Positions 5,287 through 14,151 are shown, counted from the first letter of the stretch. The stretch: DNA of 64,000 bases from Pseudomonas anguilliseptica (GCF_021375795.1 NZ_JAEIOI010000007.1:1-64000); one strand, 5' to 3'. Translations and numbers: made by a program. The notes: a model not told the origin generated them from the letters alone.

Positions 5287-7437
5287 TCAAACCCTGAACT
5301 GGTTGATCAGGCGACGCTGCTGCTCGGCCAGCTTGGTCAGCTCGGCGCTGGCCTGGCTGGCCTCGTCGGCACCGCTGGCCACTTCATTGGCCACCTGGCC
5401 GATATTGGTGACGTTGCGATTGATGTCTTCGGCTACGGCACTTTGCTCCTCGGCGGCGCTGGCGATCTGCGTGTTCATGTCGTTGATCACCGAGACCGCC
5501 TGGGTGATCGATTCCAGCGCGGCGGCTGCCTGGCTGGCCTGTTGCACGCTGACTTCAGTCTTGCTCTGACTGTCCTCCATCACCTTGACCACATCGCGGG
5601 TGCCCTGTTGCAGTTGCTGGATCATGGTCTGGATTTCTTCGGTGGCTTGCTGGGTTTTTTGTGCCAGGTTGCGTACCTCGTCGGCCACCACGGCAAAGCC
5701 ACGGCCTTGCTCGCCAGCGCGGGCGGCTTCGATAGCGGCGTTGAGGGCGAGCAGGTTGGTCTGTTCGGCAATCCCGCGGATGGCCACTAGGATGGCGTTG
5801 ATGTTTTCGCTGTCCTTGGCCAGCGTCTGCACCACGGTCACGGCCCGGCCGATTTCCTGGGCCAGGGCGGCGATCGCATCGGCGGTATGCTGCACCGTCT
5901 GTTTGCCCTGGTTGGCAGCACGGTCCGCGTGGTTGGCGGCCTCGGCGGCATGGGTGGCATTTCGCGCCACATCTTGGGCGGTGGCGGTCATTTCATGCAC
6001 GGCAGTGGCGACCAGTTCGATCTCCGCCATCTGCTTCTGCACGCCCTGGTTGGTGCGGATGGCGATGTCGGCGGTGTGCTCTGAGGAGTCGCTGACCTTC
6101 TGTACCGAGGTGACCACCTGGCTGATCATGGCCTGCAGCTTGCTCAGGAAGGTGTTGAAGCCGAGGGCGATCAAACCCAGTTCGTCCGCGCGGTCGGTGC
6201 TCAGGCGGCGGGTCAGGTCGCCTTCGCCCTGGGCGATGTCATCGAGCATTGCCACCATCTGTTTCAACGGACGGGCGATGCCGTAGCCGACAAACCACAC
6301 CACCAGCAGACCAATCACTGCAATCAGCAGGCCGACCAGAGCCATGCCAAAGGTGTCTGCCTCGCCCTGTGCGCGCAGGTCGGCCTGCATGCTGTGCAGG
6401 TCGGCCATGACAGTCGTGACGGGCAGCGACAGCATCAGCACCCAGCGCGCATCGGTGTTGCCGATGTTGAAGCTGAGGAACAGTTCGATGTGATTCTTCG
6501 CCGGGTCATCCTGTTCGTCGATGTTGTAGGTTGCCTGGCCGGCCTTGAGGGCTTGTAGATTAGCCACTTCATTGGCATCAAGCAGCTCGTTGGCCGGCTT
6601 GCCGAGTTTGTCCGGGGCCTGGGTGGAGGCCACCAGACGGCCGTTACTGGCGATCAGGGCCATTTCCCCAGCGCCGTCATACAGCTGGTTGTTGGCCTTG
6701 AGCAGCAGTTCCTGAATGAAGTTCACCGCCAGGTCAGCCCCGGCAATGCCGCGGAATTCGCCGTTGACCAGGATGGGCGAGGTGAAGGACGCGAGCATGA
6801 TCATCTTGCCGCCGACGTCATAGGGCGCGGGATCGATCACACAGGGGCGTTTGCGTTCTTTCGGGCAGAGGTAGTATTCGCCTTCGCGTACCCCGGTGGG
6901 CAGCAGGGTTTCACTTTCCAGAGAACCGAGCGAATCAATCCCCAGGCTACCGTCGGCATTGCGGAACCACCAGGGAATGAAGCGTCCGGTGCCATCGTAG
7001 CCATTGTCCTTGGGCCCGGCATAGACATCGTCGTTGCCGTCGAAGGCATTCGGCTCCCAGCCGATGTAGCTGCCCAGCAGTTTGGGGTTCTGTGCGGTGG
7101 TTTCGTGCACCAGATTGGTCAGTTCTTCGCGGCTGGTCGACAGCAGGGGGCTGCCATTGCTGTCCTGCATGCCCAGCAAGGCATTGACCCGTGCCAGGTC
7201 GGCGGTGATCTGCAGGGGTGACTCCAGTTCGCGCTGGATCTCCAATACCTGCGCTTGGGCCAGGGCCGTCAGGCGTTGTTCAATAACCTGTTCGAGCAAG
7301 CCCTGAGTGCGTTCCTGCACCAGTACCTGACTGCGGTTGCTGGCAAACAGGGCGTACAGCACCAGCGCGACGACCACGGCGAGGACGCTCGCGCCGGCCA
7401 GTGCGGCAACGGAAAACTGGATGGACTTGAGCTTCAT
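5287..7437 (-). CDS. methyl-accepting chemotaxis protein with dCache sensor domain
   Basis: A 716-residue transmembrane chemoreceptor that relays ligand binding to CheA. Order of parts: first membrane helix (about 8-30), large periplasmic double-Cache sensor (about 35-355, with the segments YIGWEPNAFDG and GIAGADLAVNF typical of dCache_1), second membrane helix (about 360-383), HAMP domain (about 384-437), then the long coiled-coil signalling domain with the conserved tip EQTNLLALNAAIEAARAGE. The C-terminus RLINQFRV lacks a CheR-docking pentapeptide. It is a single-gene unit between convergent and divergent neighbours, far from a chemotaxis cluster. The dCache type in pseudomonads often binds amines, amino acids or purines, but the ligand cannot be read from the sequence by eye. 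Confidence 0.96.
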   Translation of the reverse strand: MKLKSIQFSVAALAGASVLAVVVALVLYALFASNRSQVLVQERTQGLLEQVIEQRLTALAQAQVLEIQRELESPLQITADLARVNALLGMQDSNGSPLLSTSREELTNLVHETTAQNPKLLGSYIGWEPNAFDGNDDVYAGPKDNGYDGTGRFIPWWFRNADGSLGIDSLGSLESETLLPTGVREGEYYLCPKERKRPCVIDPAPYDVGGKMIMLASFTSPILVNGEFRGIAGADLAVNFIQELLLKANNQLYDGAGEMALIASNGRLVASTQAPDKLGKPANELLDANEVANLQALKAGQATYNIDEQDDPAKNHIELFLSFNIGNTDARWVLMLSLPVTTVMADLHSMQADLRAQGEADTFGMALVGLLIAVIGLLVVWFVGYGIARPLKQMVAMLDDIAQGEGDLTRRLSTDRADELGLIALGFNTFLSKLQAMISQVVTSVQKVSDSSEHTADIAIRTNQGVQKQMAEIELVATAVHEMTATAQDVARNATHAAEAANHADRAANQGKQTVQHTADAIAALAQEIGRAVTVVQTLAKDSENINAILVAIRGIAEQTNLLALNAAIEAARAGEQGRGFAVVADEVRNLAQKTQQATEEIQTMIQQLQQGTRDVVKVMEDSQSKTEVSVQQASQAAAALESITQAVSVINDMNTQIASAAEEQSAVAEDINRNVTNIGQVANEVASGADEASQASAELTKLAEQQRRLINQFRV

Positions 7438-7609
7438 GGGTACTCCGGCAAGAGGTATGTGCCTATCCCAGGCTATCGGCAGGTTTGTCTGAAATCCTTA
7501 ATCGCCCTGTGCTGATAAAAGATGGCCTCTGCTCATTCTGCAAGTTCGGTGGTTGCCCGGCCGGGAGGGGCGGCCTAGCATACGAGGCTTGTTCACCAGG
7601 AGATTCAGC

Positions 7610-8422
7610 ATGAAACAGTTGTTGCCATTATCCGCGCTGGTCGCGGCCTTGCTGCTGGCAGGATGCCAGGCTGTGAATACCACCAGTGGCGGCGCCGTAG
7701 GTGTCGAGCGTAAGCAGTACATGTTCAGCATGCTCTCGACCCAAGAGGTCAACCAGATGTATGCGCAGTCCTACCAGCAGACGCTGAGCGAAGCATCGAC
7801 CAAGGGTGTGCTGGATAAAACCAGCAATAATGCCAAGCGCCTGCGCACCATTGCCGACCGCCTGATCAAGCATGCCCCGTTGTTCCGGCCGGATGCGGCG
7901 CAGTGGCAATGGGAGGTCAACCTGATCAAGAGCCCTGAGCTGAACGCCAACTGCGGCCCAGGCGGCAAGATCATTTTCTACAGCGGGATCATCGAAAAGC
8001 TCAAGCTCACCGACGATGAGATTGCCGCGATCATGGGCCACGAAATGGCCCACGCCCTGCGCGAGCACAGCCGCGAGGCGATGTCCAAAGCCTATGGTGT
8101 CGAGCTGGCCAAACAGGGCGCGGGTGCCTTGCTCGGTCTGGGTTCTGACAGTCTGGCCCTGGCAGATGCGGCCGTGCAATACGGCATGATGCTGCCCAAC
8201 AGTCGCGGCAATGAGAACGAGGCTGATCTCATCGGTCTGGAGCTGGCGGCCCGTGGCGGCTACAACCCCAATGCAGCAGTCAGCCTATGGCAGAAAATGG
8301 CCGCCGCCAGCGAAGGTGCCCCGCCAGAGTTTATGAGCACACACCCCTCGTCGAGCAGCCGAATCGCTTCTCTGCAGGCGGCAATTCCCAAGGTGATGCC
8401 GTTGTATGAGCAAGCGCGCTAA
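7610..8422 (+). CDS. M48-family metallopeptidase lipoprotein (LoiP-like)
   Basis: A 270-residue outer-membrane-type lipoprotein. Lipobox LLAGC places the lipidated Cys at residue 19. Zinc protease motif HEMAH (in GHEMAHALREHS) and the third ligand Glu in NENEADLIG define an M48 peptidase similar to E. coli LoiP/YggG. These proteases trim or degrade outer-membrane proteins in the periplasm. The start at 7610 is chosen because it gives the signal peptide and has CAGGAG in front; the in-frame ATG at 7553 would bury the signal sequence. It is monocistronic and ended by a strong terminator. Confidence 0.93.
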   Translation: MKQLLPLSALVAALLLAGCQAVNTTSGGAVGVERKQYMFSMLSTQEVNQMYAQSYQQTLSEASTKGVLDKTSNNAKRLRTIADRLIKHAPLFRPDAAQWQWEVNLIKSPELNANCGPGGKIIFYSGIIEKLKLTDDEIAAIMGHEMAHALREHSREAMSKAYGVELAKQGAGALLGLGSDSLALADAAVQYGMMLPNSRGNENEADLIGLELAARGGYNPNAAVSLWQKMAAASEGAPPEFMSTHPSSSSRIASLQAAIPKVMPLYEQAR

Positions 8423-8436
8423 CACGCGGTAAACAA

Positions 8437-8463
8437 AAAAACGCCTAATTAGGCGGTTTTTGT
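8437..8463. terminator. bidirectional terminator
   Basis: Perfect palindrome CGCCTAATTAGGCG (8442-8455) flanked by an A-tract on the left and a T-tract on the right, between the convergent protease and SnoaL-like genes, so it can stop transcription from both sides. Confidence 0.85.
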
Positions 8464-8477
8464 TGTGTGCTATTTAT

Positions 8478-8921
8478 TCAGGGCAATGCCTTGGCGGCAA
8501 AGGGCTGAGTGGCCAGGCCGAGTTGTGCGCGGAAACTCTCCATGTCGAACATGGTGCAGATTTCCTTGATCTCGTTGTTCGGTGTCAGCGTCCAGAACGC
8601 CATGGCGGAAATGCTCAGCACCTTGTCACTCGGCGGATAGCCCAGAGCAGGTTTCTGGATGGTGCCGATCAGGGTGCTCCAGGTCACCACCTTATCGCCC
8701 TCGGCGATGCACTCCTCGACCACTACTTGCAGGTCAGGCATGGCATGGCGAATGTCCTGCACCATCTGGGCAAAGGCAGCGCTGGACAGTGGTCGGCCGA
8801 TAAATGAGCTTTTATAGAGAAAGTCTGGGCTGTGCATGTGCTCGGCGAGCGCGGTGCGGCCCTTGTTCCACGAGAGTTCGATATGGTGGCGAACCAGTTT
8901 TTTACGATCATCCAGTGACAT
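8478..8921 (-). CDS. SnoaL-like / ester cyclase family protein
   Basis: A 147-residue protein with the NTF2-like alpha+beta fold expected of SnoaL-type proteins: helix with HHIELSWNKG, then FIGRPLSSAAFAQMVQDIRHAMPDLQVVVEECIAEGDKVVTWSTLIGTIQ, the strand pair typical of the family. Members include polyketide cyclases, limonene-epoxide hydrolases and many proteins of unknown substrate. No signal peptide, cytoplasmic. It stands alone, so the context gives no pathway. Confidence 0.8.
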   Translation of the reverse strand: MSLDDRKKLVRHHIELSWNKGRTALAEHMHSPDFLYKSSFIGRPLSSAAFAQMVQDIRHAMPDLQVVVEECIAEGDKVVTWSTLIGTIQKPALGYPPSDKVLSISAMAFWTLTPNNEIKEICTMFDMESFRAQLGLATQPFAAKALP

Positions 8922-9025
8922 GCATGTCTCCCTGACGGCTGAGTGGGCAGGATGTTGCGCACTTTACAGCCGTCCGAAAGTCGGAGTATTGGCCGAAACG
9001 CCAGCGACCTGGCGTCAAACCGATG

Positions 9026-9610
9026 TCAAATAAAGCCGCTGAATTTCAGCGCTTGATACCCCGCGTACACCGCCAGTGCTGCAAAGGCGCAGGCGGCCAG
9101 GCGGCGAATCAGGGTCAGTGGCAAACGTTCGGCGGCAAAGTTGCCCGCCAGTACCACAGGTACGTTGGCGATCAACATGCCCAGCGTGGTGCCGATGACC
9201 ACCAGAATGAAATGCGGGTACTGCGCGGCGAGCATCACCGTGGCTACCTGGGTTTTATCGCCCATTTCCGCCAGGAAGAAGGCGATCAGCGTGGTCAGGA
9301 ATGGGCCATAGCGCTTGAAGCTGGAGCTTTCGTCGTCATCCAGTTTGTCGGGAATCAGGGTCCACAGCGCTACGGCGACAAAACTGGCGGCGAGGATCCA
9401 GCTCAAGGTGGCAGGGGAGAAGAAGCTGGCAACCCAATTACCGATCGCCCCGGCGGCAAAGTGGTTGGCCAGGGTCGCGACGACGATGCCCCAGATGATC
9501 GGCCAAGGTTTGCGAAAACGCGCCGCCAGCAGCAAGGCCAGCAGTTGGGTCTTGTCGCCAATTTCGGCGAGGGCAACGATAAAGGTTGGGACAAACAGGG
9601 ATTCGAGCAT
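9026..9610 (-). CDS. TMEM165/GDT1-family cation (manganese) exporter
   Basis: A 194-residue inner-membrane protein with six hydrophobic helices in two inverted halves. Each half carries the family signature E-x-G-D-K-T: EIGDKT (about 16-21) and EMGDKT (about 114-119). Bacterial members export Mn2+. A yybP-ykoY manganese riboswitch lies directly upstream on the same strand, which strongly supports a manganese efflux role. The ATG at 9610 is preceded by AGGAAAG. It is likely expressed when cytoplasmic Mn2+ is high. Confidence 0.95.
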   Translation of the reverse strand: MLESLFVPTFIVALAEIGDKTQLLALLLAARFRKPWPIIWGIVVATLANHFAAGAIGNWVASFFSPATLSWILAASFVAVALWTLIPDKLDDDESSSFKRYGPFLTTLIAFFLAEMGDKTQVATVMLAAQYPHFILVVIGTTLGMLIANVPVVLAGNFAAERLPLTLIRRLAACAFAALAVYAGYQALKFSGFI

Positions 9611-9679
9611 CAGGCTTTCCTAAAGGGGCGGGTCGACACGGCTATGACACGTACAGCCTTCCCGCCCCGGGTAAGGTGT
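9611..9679 (-). promoter_or_regulatory. expression platform of the manganese riboswitch
   Basis: On the minus strand GGGGCGGG (9668-9661) can pair with CCCGCCCC (9632-9625), a hairpin followed by TTTA and then the ribosome-binding site AGGAAAG (about 9621-9615). CGTGTCATAG (9651-9642) inside its loop is the exact complement of CTATGACACG (9690-9681), part of the aptamer P1 stem. The two pairings cross and so exclude each other, as expected for a switch. Confidence 0.7.
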
Positions 9680-9816
9680 GCGTGTCATAGGTCTTGTCAA
9701 ACCGCAGGCCCCTCTGAGTGGGCCTTGGGTCGCACGCGCCATGCTCTGCGGAGCAAGTATGTTGACGCGTGCCGGGCGAGCTGGCGCTCGCGGGAGACTA
9801 CTCCCCTAGGACGCGC
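9680..9816 (-). ncRNA. yybP-ykoY manganese riboswitch
   Basis: Reading the minus strand, the conserved elements appear in order: P1 5' strand GCGCGTCCTAGG, GGGGAGTAG (about 9806-9798), the L3 element GTCAACATACT (9765-9755) next to a GCTCCGCAGAGC hairpin, then CAAGGCC, and the P1 3' strand CCTATGACACGC (9691-9680), which pairs with the 5' strand at 10 of 12 positions. In this family L1 and L3 dock to bind Mn2+. Directly downstream is the TMEM165 exporter, a classical partner. Confidence 0.93.
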
Positions 9817-9854
9817 GCATTCTGCCCGCGCATCCGTAATAGGGCAAGTCCCGT

Positions 9855-10853
9855 TTAGCCTTTGCGGGCGCAGTAGATGCGAAAGCCCTGGGCGTCGGCC
9901 AGGGTCTGGCAGGGGCCGAGATGCTGTTCGATCAGCGGTGGGTATTTGAGAAAACTGTTGGCGACCAGGCGCAATTCGCCTTTGCTGGCCAGGTGCTGGC
10001 TGGCTTGGCGTAGCAGGTGCTCGGTGGCCTGGTAATGGGTGTGCACTCCCTGGTGAAAGGGTGGGTTGCTGAGGATTGCACTCAATCCCGTGGGCGCGGC
10101 ATCAATACCGTCACCATTGATGACATCGGCTTCAAGACCATTGGCGGCCAAGGTCAGGCGGCTACTTTCGACGGCAAAGGCGTCCACGTCCAGCAGAGTA
10201 ATCCGGCTGTCCGGGTAGCGGCGTTTCAGCGCCGCACCGAGTACGCCAGCGCCGCAGCCGAAATCCAGAATATGGCCGCTGGGTAGATCGTCGAGGTGTT
10301 CGAGGAGCAGGGCGCTGCCGACATCCAGGCGGCCGTGGCTGAATACGCCGGGCAGGCTGAGCACGCTGAGTGGGCCATCAGCCAGTTGCAGTTCATAGCG
10401 TTGCGCCAGGCTATGCAGGTTCGGCGCGGCGGATACGTGCTCAACCCGTACTTGCCAGAGCTGGCAGTGCCGCGCGCTGTCGAGCTTACGTGCTTTGCCG
10501 AAGTTCGCTAGTTGCTTGGCCGCGCGTTCAATGCCGGCGCGTTTTTCTCCGACCAGAAACAGCTCGCGCCCGTCGAGGCGCGCCGCCAGGGTATTGAGCA
10601 GGTATTCGGTCAGCTCGCGGGACTTCGGCAGAAACAGTACGGCTGCGTGAAAGTCGCGCTCACCGGGCTGGGTGCCAAAGTGGCAGCGAGTGCTGAAGCG
10701 GGCGTCCAGCAGTGCGTGTTCACCGGCATGCCAGCTCCAGCCGTGGGCCTCAGGGCATTGGGCAAGCAGGTCATCCGCTGGCAAACCGGCAAGCAGCAGC
10801 GAGCCTTTGAATAGATCGGCCTGGCGTAGCAGTACTTCGCTTCGCGGGTCCAT
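9855..10853 (-). CDS. rsmC: 16S rRNA m2G1207 methyltransferase
   Basis: A 332-residue SAM-dependent methyltransferase that modifies N2 of G1207 in 16S rRNA of the 30S subunit. It has the RsmC two-domain layout: a degenerate N-terminal methyltransferase-like half and a catalytic C-terminal half with ILDFGCGAGVLGAAL (SAM loop, about 196-210) and the NPPFH motif that holds the guanine. The start MDPRSEVLLRQ at 10853 is chosen; the frame extends to 10934 but the extra residues do not belong to the family. It lies 28 bases downstream of hprA and is probably co-transcribed. Confidence 0.93.
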   Translation of the reverse strand: MDPRSEVLLRQADLFKGSLLLAGLPADDLLAQCPEAHGWSWHAGEHALLDARFSTRCHFGTQPGERDFHAAVLFLPKSRELTEYLLNTLAARLDGRELFLVGEKRAGIERAAKQLANFGKARKLDSARHCQLWQVRVEHVSAAPNLHSLAQRYELQLADGPLSVLSLPGVFSHGRLDVGSALLLEHLDDLPSGHILDFGCGAGVLGAALKRRYPDSRITLLDVDAFAVESSRLTLAANGLEADVINGDGIDAAPTGLSAILSNPPFHQGVHTHYQATEHLLRQASQHLASKGELRLVANSFLKYPPLIEQHLGPCQTLADAQGFRIYCARKG

Positions 10854-10881
10854 AAGCGCTCCTTGAAAAAAGTCGCGTAGC

Positions 10882-11847
10882 TTAGCCGACAACGCGTATG
10901 GGCGTGCCGTTGAAGAAGGCCAGAGCATTTTCACTGAGCTGGCCGACGATGCGTTGCCGCGCTTCGCGGCTGCCCCAGGCGCTGTGCGGGGTGATGATCA
11001 GCCTTGGAATATCGACAGCGAGCAAGGGGTTGCCGTCTTTTGGTGGCTCCTGGGTCAGTACATCGGTTGCCGCACCGCCCAGGTGGCCTGCACGCAGTGC
11101 GTCAGCCAGTGCCTGTTCGTTGATCAGGCCGCCACGGGCGGTGTTGATCAGAAAGGCCGTGGGCTTCATCAGGTTGAGTTCGCGAGCGCCGATCATATTC
11201 AGGGTGTCGTTGTTCAGCGGGCAATGCAGGGTCAGTGCGTCGATCTGAGGCAGCAGTTCATCCAGTGGCAGGCGGTCGGCGCGCGCAGGGCGGCCAGGTA
11301 GCTGGCCGAGCAATACACGCATGCCAAAGGCTTCGGCCAGTTTGGCCACTGCGCCACCCAGTTCACCATGGCCGAGCAGGCCGAGGGTTTTGCCGTGCAG
11401 TTCGATAATTGGATGGTCGAGCAGGCAGAACTGCTGTGCCTGTTGCCAGCGGCCAGCGCGAATGTCCTGCTGGTAATCGGACAGCCGCGTGGTCAGTGCC
11501 AGTAGCAGCATCAGCGTATGCTGCGCCACTGAGGGCGTGCCGTAACCCTGGCAATTGCACACACTGACGCCGTGGGCGCGGGCGGCAGTCAGGTCAATCG
11601 GGTTGGTACCGGTGGCGGCCACCAGCACCAGCTTCAGCTCCGGGCAGGCGGCGAACACCTCGGCATTCAGCGGCACCTTGTTGCTGATGGCGACCTGTAC
11701 GCCCTGCAGGCGTTCGATGGTTTGTGCCTGGGTGCTGTGTGGATACAGCTGCAGGTCGGCAAAGCAGCTGCTCAGGCTGGACAGGTCCAGGTCGCCCAGG
11801 TCGAGGGAACTGTGGTCGAGAAAGACCGCGCGGTGACTGTTACTCAT
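10882..11847 (-). CDS. hprA: D-2-hydroxyacid dehydrogenase (glycerate/hydroxypyruvate type)
   Basis: A 321-residue NAD(P)-dependent dehydrogenase that likely reduces hydroxypyruvate or glyoxylate. The Rossmann loop reads GLLGHGELG (about 149-157) and the catalytic Arg, Glu and His are visible in NTARGGLINE, TQEPP and ITPHSAWGS. The length and the pairing with rsmC match the hprA locus of pseudomonads. Other D-isomer-specific dehydrogenases share the fold, so the exact substrate is inferred from neighbourhood. Confidence 0.88.
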   Translation of the reverse strand: MSNSHRAVFLDHSSLDLGDLDLSSLSSCFADLQLYPHSTQAQTIERLQGVQVAISNKVPLNAEVFAACPELKLVLVAATGTNPIDLTAARAHGVSVCNCQGYGTPSVAQHTLMLLLALTTRLSDYQQDIRAGRWQQAQQFCLLDHPIIELHGKTLGLLGHGELGGAVAKLAEAFGMRVLLGQLPGRPARADRLPLDELLPQIDALTLHCPLNNDTLNMIGARELNLMKPTAFLINTARGGLINEQALADALRAGHLGGAATDVLTQEPPKDGNPLLAVDIPRLIITPHSAWGSREARQRIVGQLSENALAFFNGTPIRVVG

Positions 11848-11929
11848 CAGCTGTATCTATCCTGCGGGTTTGGGCGGGGAGTAAGGTGGCGAGCCTAACA
11901 GAATCATTTCGACGTCGCGGAGCCGCCCC

Positions 11930-12559
11930 ATGTACTGGACCGAGTTTTTAGCTGTGGCCCTGATCCACTTGCTGGCTGTGGCCAGCCCGGGCCCGGACTT
12001 CGCAATTGTGGTACGTGAGAGCGTGACCCATGGCCGGCGAGCTGGGGTTTTCAGTGCGATAGGCGTGGGCTGCGGCATCTTTATCCATGTGGCCTATTCG
12101 CTGCTGGGGATCGGTTTGATCGTGTCGCAGTCAATTGTGCTGTTCAATGCGCTGAAATGGTTGGCGGCAGGCTATCTGCTGTATATCGGTATTCGCGCAT
12201 TGCGCGCCAAGCCGGCGGTGCCTGCTGATGCAGAGTTGAGCCTGGAGGCAGCAGGGCGTTCACCGCGCGCTGCGTTTGTCGCGGGCTTTGTAACCAACGG
12301 CTTGAACCCTAAGGCTACGCTGTTCTTCCTGTCGCTGTTTACCGTGGTGATCAACCCGCATACGCCGTTGCCGGTGCAAGCGGGCTACGGTGTCTACCTC
12401 GCGGTAGCCACGGCATTGTGGTTCTGTATGGTGGCCCAGCTGTTCAGTCACCAGCGGGTGCGTGCCGGGTTTGCGCGGATGGGCCACTGGTTTGATCGGT
12501 TGATGGGTGCGGTACTGGTGGGGCTCGGGGTGAAACTGGCCTTCAGCGAGTTGCGCTAG
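11930..12559 (+). CDS. LysE/RhtB-family amino-acid exporter
   Basis: A 209-residue inner-membrane protein with about six hydrophobic segments. The N-terminal motif ALIHLLAVASPGPDFAIVVRESVTHGRRAG is the family signature, and GFVTNGLNPKATLFFLSLF in the middle is also conserved. LysE/RhtB proteins export lysine, homoserine, threonine or related compounds; the substrate here cannot be read. It is divergent from hprA and ended by a strong hairpin. Confidence 0.93.
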   Translation: MYWTEFLAVALIHLLAVASPGPDFAIVVRESVTHGRRAGVFSAIGVGCGIFIHVAYSLLGIGLIVSQSIVLFNALKWLAAGYLLYIGIRALRAKPAVPADAELSLEAAGRSPRAAFVAGFVTNGLNPKATLFFLSLFTVVINPHTPLPVQAGYGVYLAVATALWFCMVAQLFSHQRVRAGFARMGHWFDRLMGAVLVGLGVKLAFSELR

Positions 12560-12575
12560 GCCTGGTGCCTGTTAT

Positions 12576-12606
12576 GAAAAAGCCCCGCATTTGCGGGGCT
12601 TTTTCG
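12576..12606. terminator. bidirectional terminator
   Basis: Stem AAAAAGCCCCGC / GCGGGGCTTTTT with loop ATTT, between the convergent LysE and smpB genes. A-tract and T-tract on either side allow function on both strands. Confidence 0.92.
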
Positions 12607-12620
12607 TTGAGTCGGCGGGC

Positions 12621-13103
12621 TTACTCGTCTTTGCCTTTGCTGCGCATAGCACGCTGCACTTCGCGGTCGGCGTCGCGCTCTTTCTCGGTATGGCGCTTGT
12701 CGAAATCCTTCTTGCCCTTGGCCAGGGCGATTTCGCATTTGATCAGGTGCGCCTTCCAGTACAACGATGTGGCCACGCAGGTGTAGCCTTTCTGCTGCAC
12801 GCCCCCGAACAGTCTGTCCAGCTCACGCTTGTTCAGCAGCAGCTTGCGGGTGCGGGTTGGGTCCGCAATCACGTGGGTGCTGGCGGTTTTCAGGGGGGTG
12901 ATGTGGCAACCCATCAGCCAGGCCTCGCCGTCCTTGAGCAGCACGTAGCTGTCGACCAGCTGAGCTTTGCCGGCGCGCAGACTCTTCACTTCCCAGCCGG
13001 CCAGGACCAAGCCAGCCTCGAACCTGGATTCGACGAAGTAGTCGTGCATCGCCTTCTTGTTTTGCGCGATGGTGCCTTGCGGGTGTTTCTTTTGTTTAGC
13101 CAT
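12621..13103 (-). CDS. smpB: SsrA-binding protein SmpB
   Basis: A 160-residue RNA-binding protein that loads tmRNA onto stalled ribosomes for trans-translation. The beta-barrel signature is clear (NKKAMHDYFVESRFEAGLVLAGWEVKSLRAGKA, DSYVLLKDGEAWLMGCHI), and the basic C-terminal tail (KKDFDKRHTEKERDADREVQRAMRSKGKDE) is the helix that enters the empty A site. The start MAKQKKHP at 13103 is chosen over the in-frame ATG at 13127 because the family begins this way. Confidence 0.97.
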   Translation of the reverse strand: MAKQKKHPQGTIAQNKKAMHDYFVESRFEAGLVLAGWEVKSLRAGKAQLVDSYVLLKDGEAWLMGCHITPLKTASTHVIADPTRTRKLLLNKRELDRLFGGVQQKGYTCVATSLYWKAHLIKCEIALAKGKKDFDKRHTEKERDADREVQRAMRSKGKDE

Positions 13104-13337
13104 AGGGCGCGCATTATAGGGAGTCACTGACGCGGGCGCTATGTGTGCGATACGGCAATACGGTCGCTGTTACAGAGAAAGCGGTTCTGAGTTGTATTGC
13201 TGGGTATAATTGCCGCGCTGATGACGCAGTGTATCAAGTGCCTGGTCAGTGGCTGATTCGTATGGCCGCGCCTTTCGGGTGGTGGTTTCCATGGCAGTGC
13301 CAATGGCCTGCAGACGGTTAAGTGAAGTGATTGCGTT

Positions 13338-13772
13338 ATGAGTACCCATATTCAGCGTTCGGCGCTGCTGCCCTATCCGGCCCAGGCATTGTTTGATCTG
13401 GTCAATGATGTGGCCAGCTACCCGCAGTTCCTCCCCTGGTGTTCGGCCAGTGAAGTACTGGATGTCAGCGCAACCCATATGCGTGCCAGCCTGGCGGTGG
13501 CCAAGGGCGGTTTGAGTCAGCGCTTCGTCACGGCCAATACCCTGGTGCCAGGGGAGTCGATCAAGCTGAACCTGGTCGAAGGGCCGTTTACTCAGTTATA
13601 TGGCCAGTGGGAGTTCAAGGCGCTGGGTGACAAGGCCTGCAAAATCAGCCTGGACTTAACGTTTGACTACGCCGGGCCGCTGGTGCGGGCGACGCTGGGG
13701 CCCTTGTTCAACCAGGCCACCAATACGCTGGTGGATGCCTTCTGCCAACGGGCCAAGCAACTCTATGGATAA
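13338..13772 (+). CDS. ratA: RatA / COQ10-family protein
   Basis: A 144-residue START-like protein (polyketide cyclase/COQ10 fold). The sequence STHIQRSALLPYPAQALFDLVNDVASYPQFLPWCSASEVL is the family signature. In E. coli, RatA was described as a toxin blocking 70S assembly; the family is also linked to coenzyme Q binding, so its main role is unsettled. It is divergent from smpB and its stop overlaps the rnfH start by 8 bases, as in other gammaproteobacteria. Confidence 0.95.
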   Translation: MSTHIQRSALLPYPAQALFDLVNDVASYPQFLPWCSASEVLDVSATHMRASLAVAKGGLSQRFVTANTLVPGESIKLNLVEGPFTQLYGQWEFKALGDKACKISLDLTFDYAGPLVRATLGPLFNQATNTLVDAFCQRAKQLYG

Positions 13773-14085
13773 GCCGAACATTGTGGTTGAAGTGGTTTAT
13801 GCCCTTGCTGACAAGCAGAAATTGCTGCGCCTGAGCCTGCCGTATGGCACCACAGTACGTCAGGCTGCCTTGCAGTCCGGTATGCAGGCGCATTTCCCCG
13901 GCCTGGATTTGCAGAACAGCCCGCTTGGCATTTTTGGCAAAGCCGTCAGCAAGCCGGATGAGCGGGTATTGGAAGACGGTGAGCGGGTGGAAATCTACCG
14001 ACCACTGATCGCTGACCCAAAAGAGGTGCGCAAACAGCGCGCGGCCAAGGCGGCACAGACCAGAGCTGAGGGCGGCGGAAACTGA
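13765..14085 (+). CDS. rnfH: RnfH-family ubiquitin-like protein
   Basis: A 106-residue small protein with a beta-grasp fold: NIVVEVVYALADKQKLLRLSLPYGTTVRQAAL at the start and EDGERVEIYRPLIADPKEVRKQRA near the end, as in the RnfH/YfjF family. The ATG at 13765 lies inside the last codons of ratA, so translation is coupled. The family is named from linkage to Rnf complexes elsewhere; no Rnf genes are here and the function is unclear. Confidence 0.94.
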   Translation: MDKPNIVVEVVYALADKQKLLRLSLPYGTTVRQAALQSGMQAHFPGLDLQNSPLGIFGKAVSKPDERVLEDGERVEIYRPLIADPKEVRKQRAAKAAQTRAEGGGN

Positions 14086-14110
14086 GTGCTGAACGGGTCA
14101 CCCTGAAACG

Positions 14111-14138
14111 AAAAAGCCCGGACATGTCCGGGCTTTTT
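14111..14138. terminator. bidirectional terminator
   Basis: Stem AAAAAGCCCGGACA / TGTCCGGGCTTTTT, between the convergent rnfH and bamE genes. Confidence 0.93.
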
Positions 14139-14151
14139 GTATGAGCGAATA

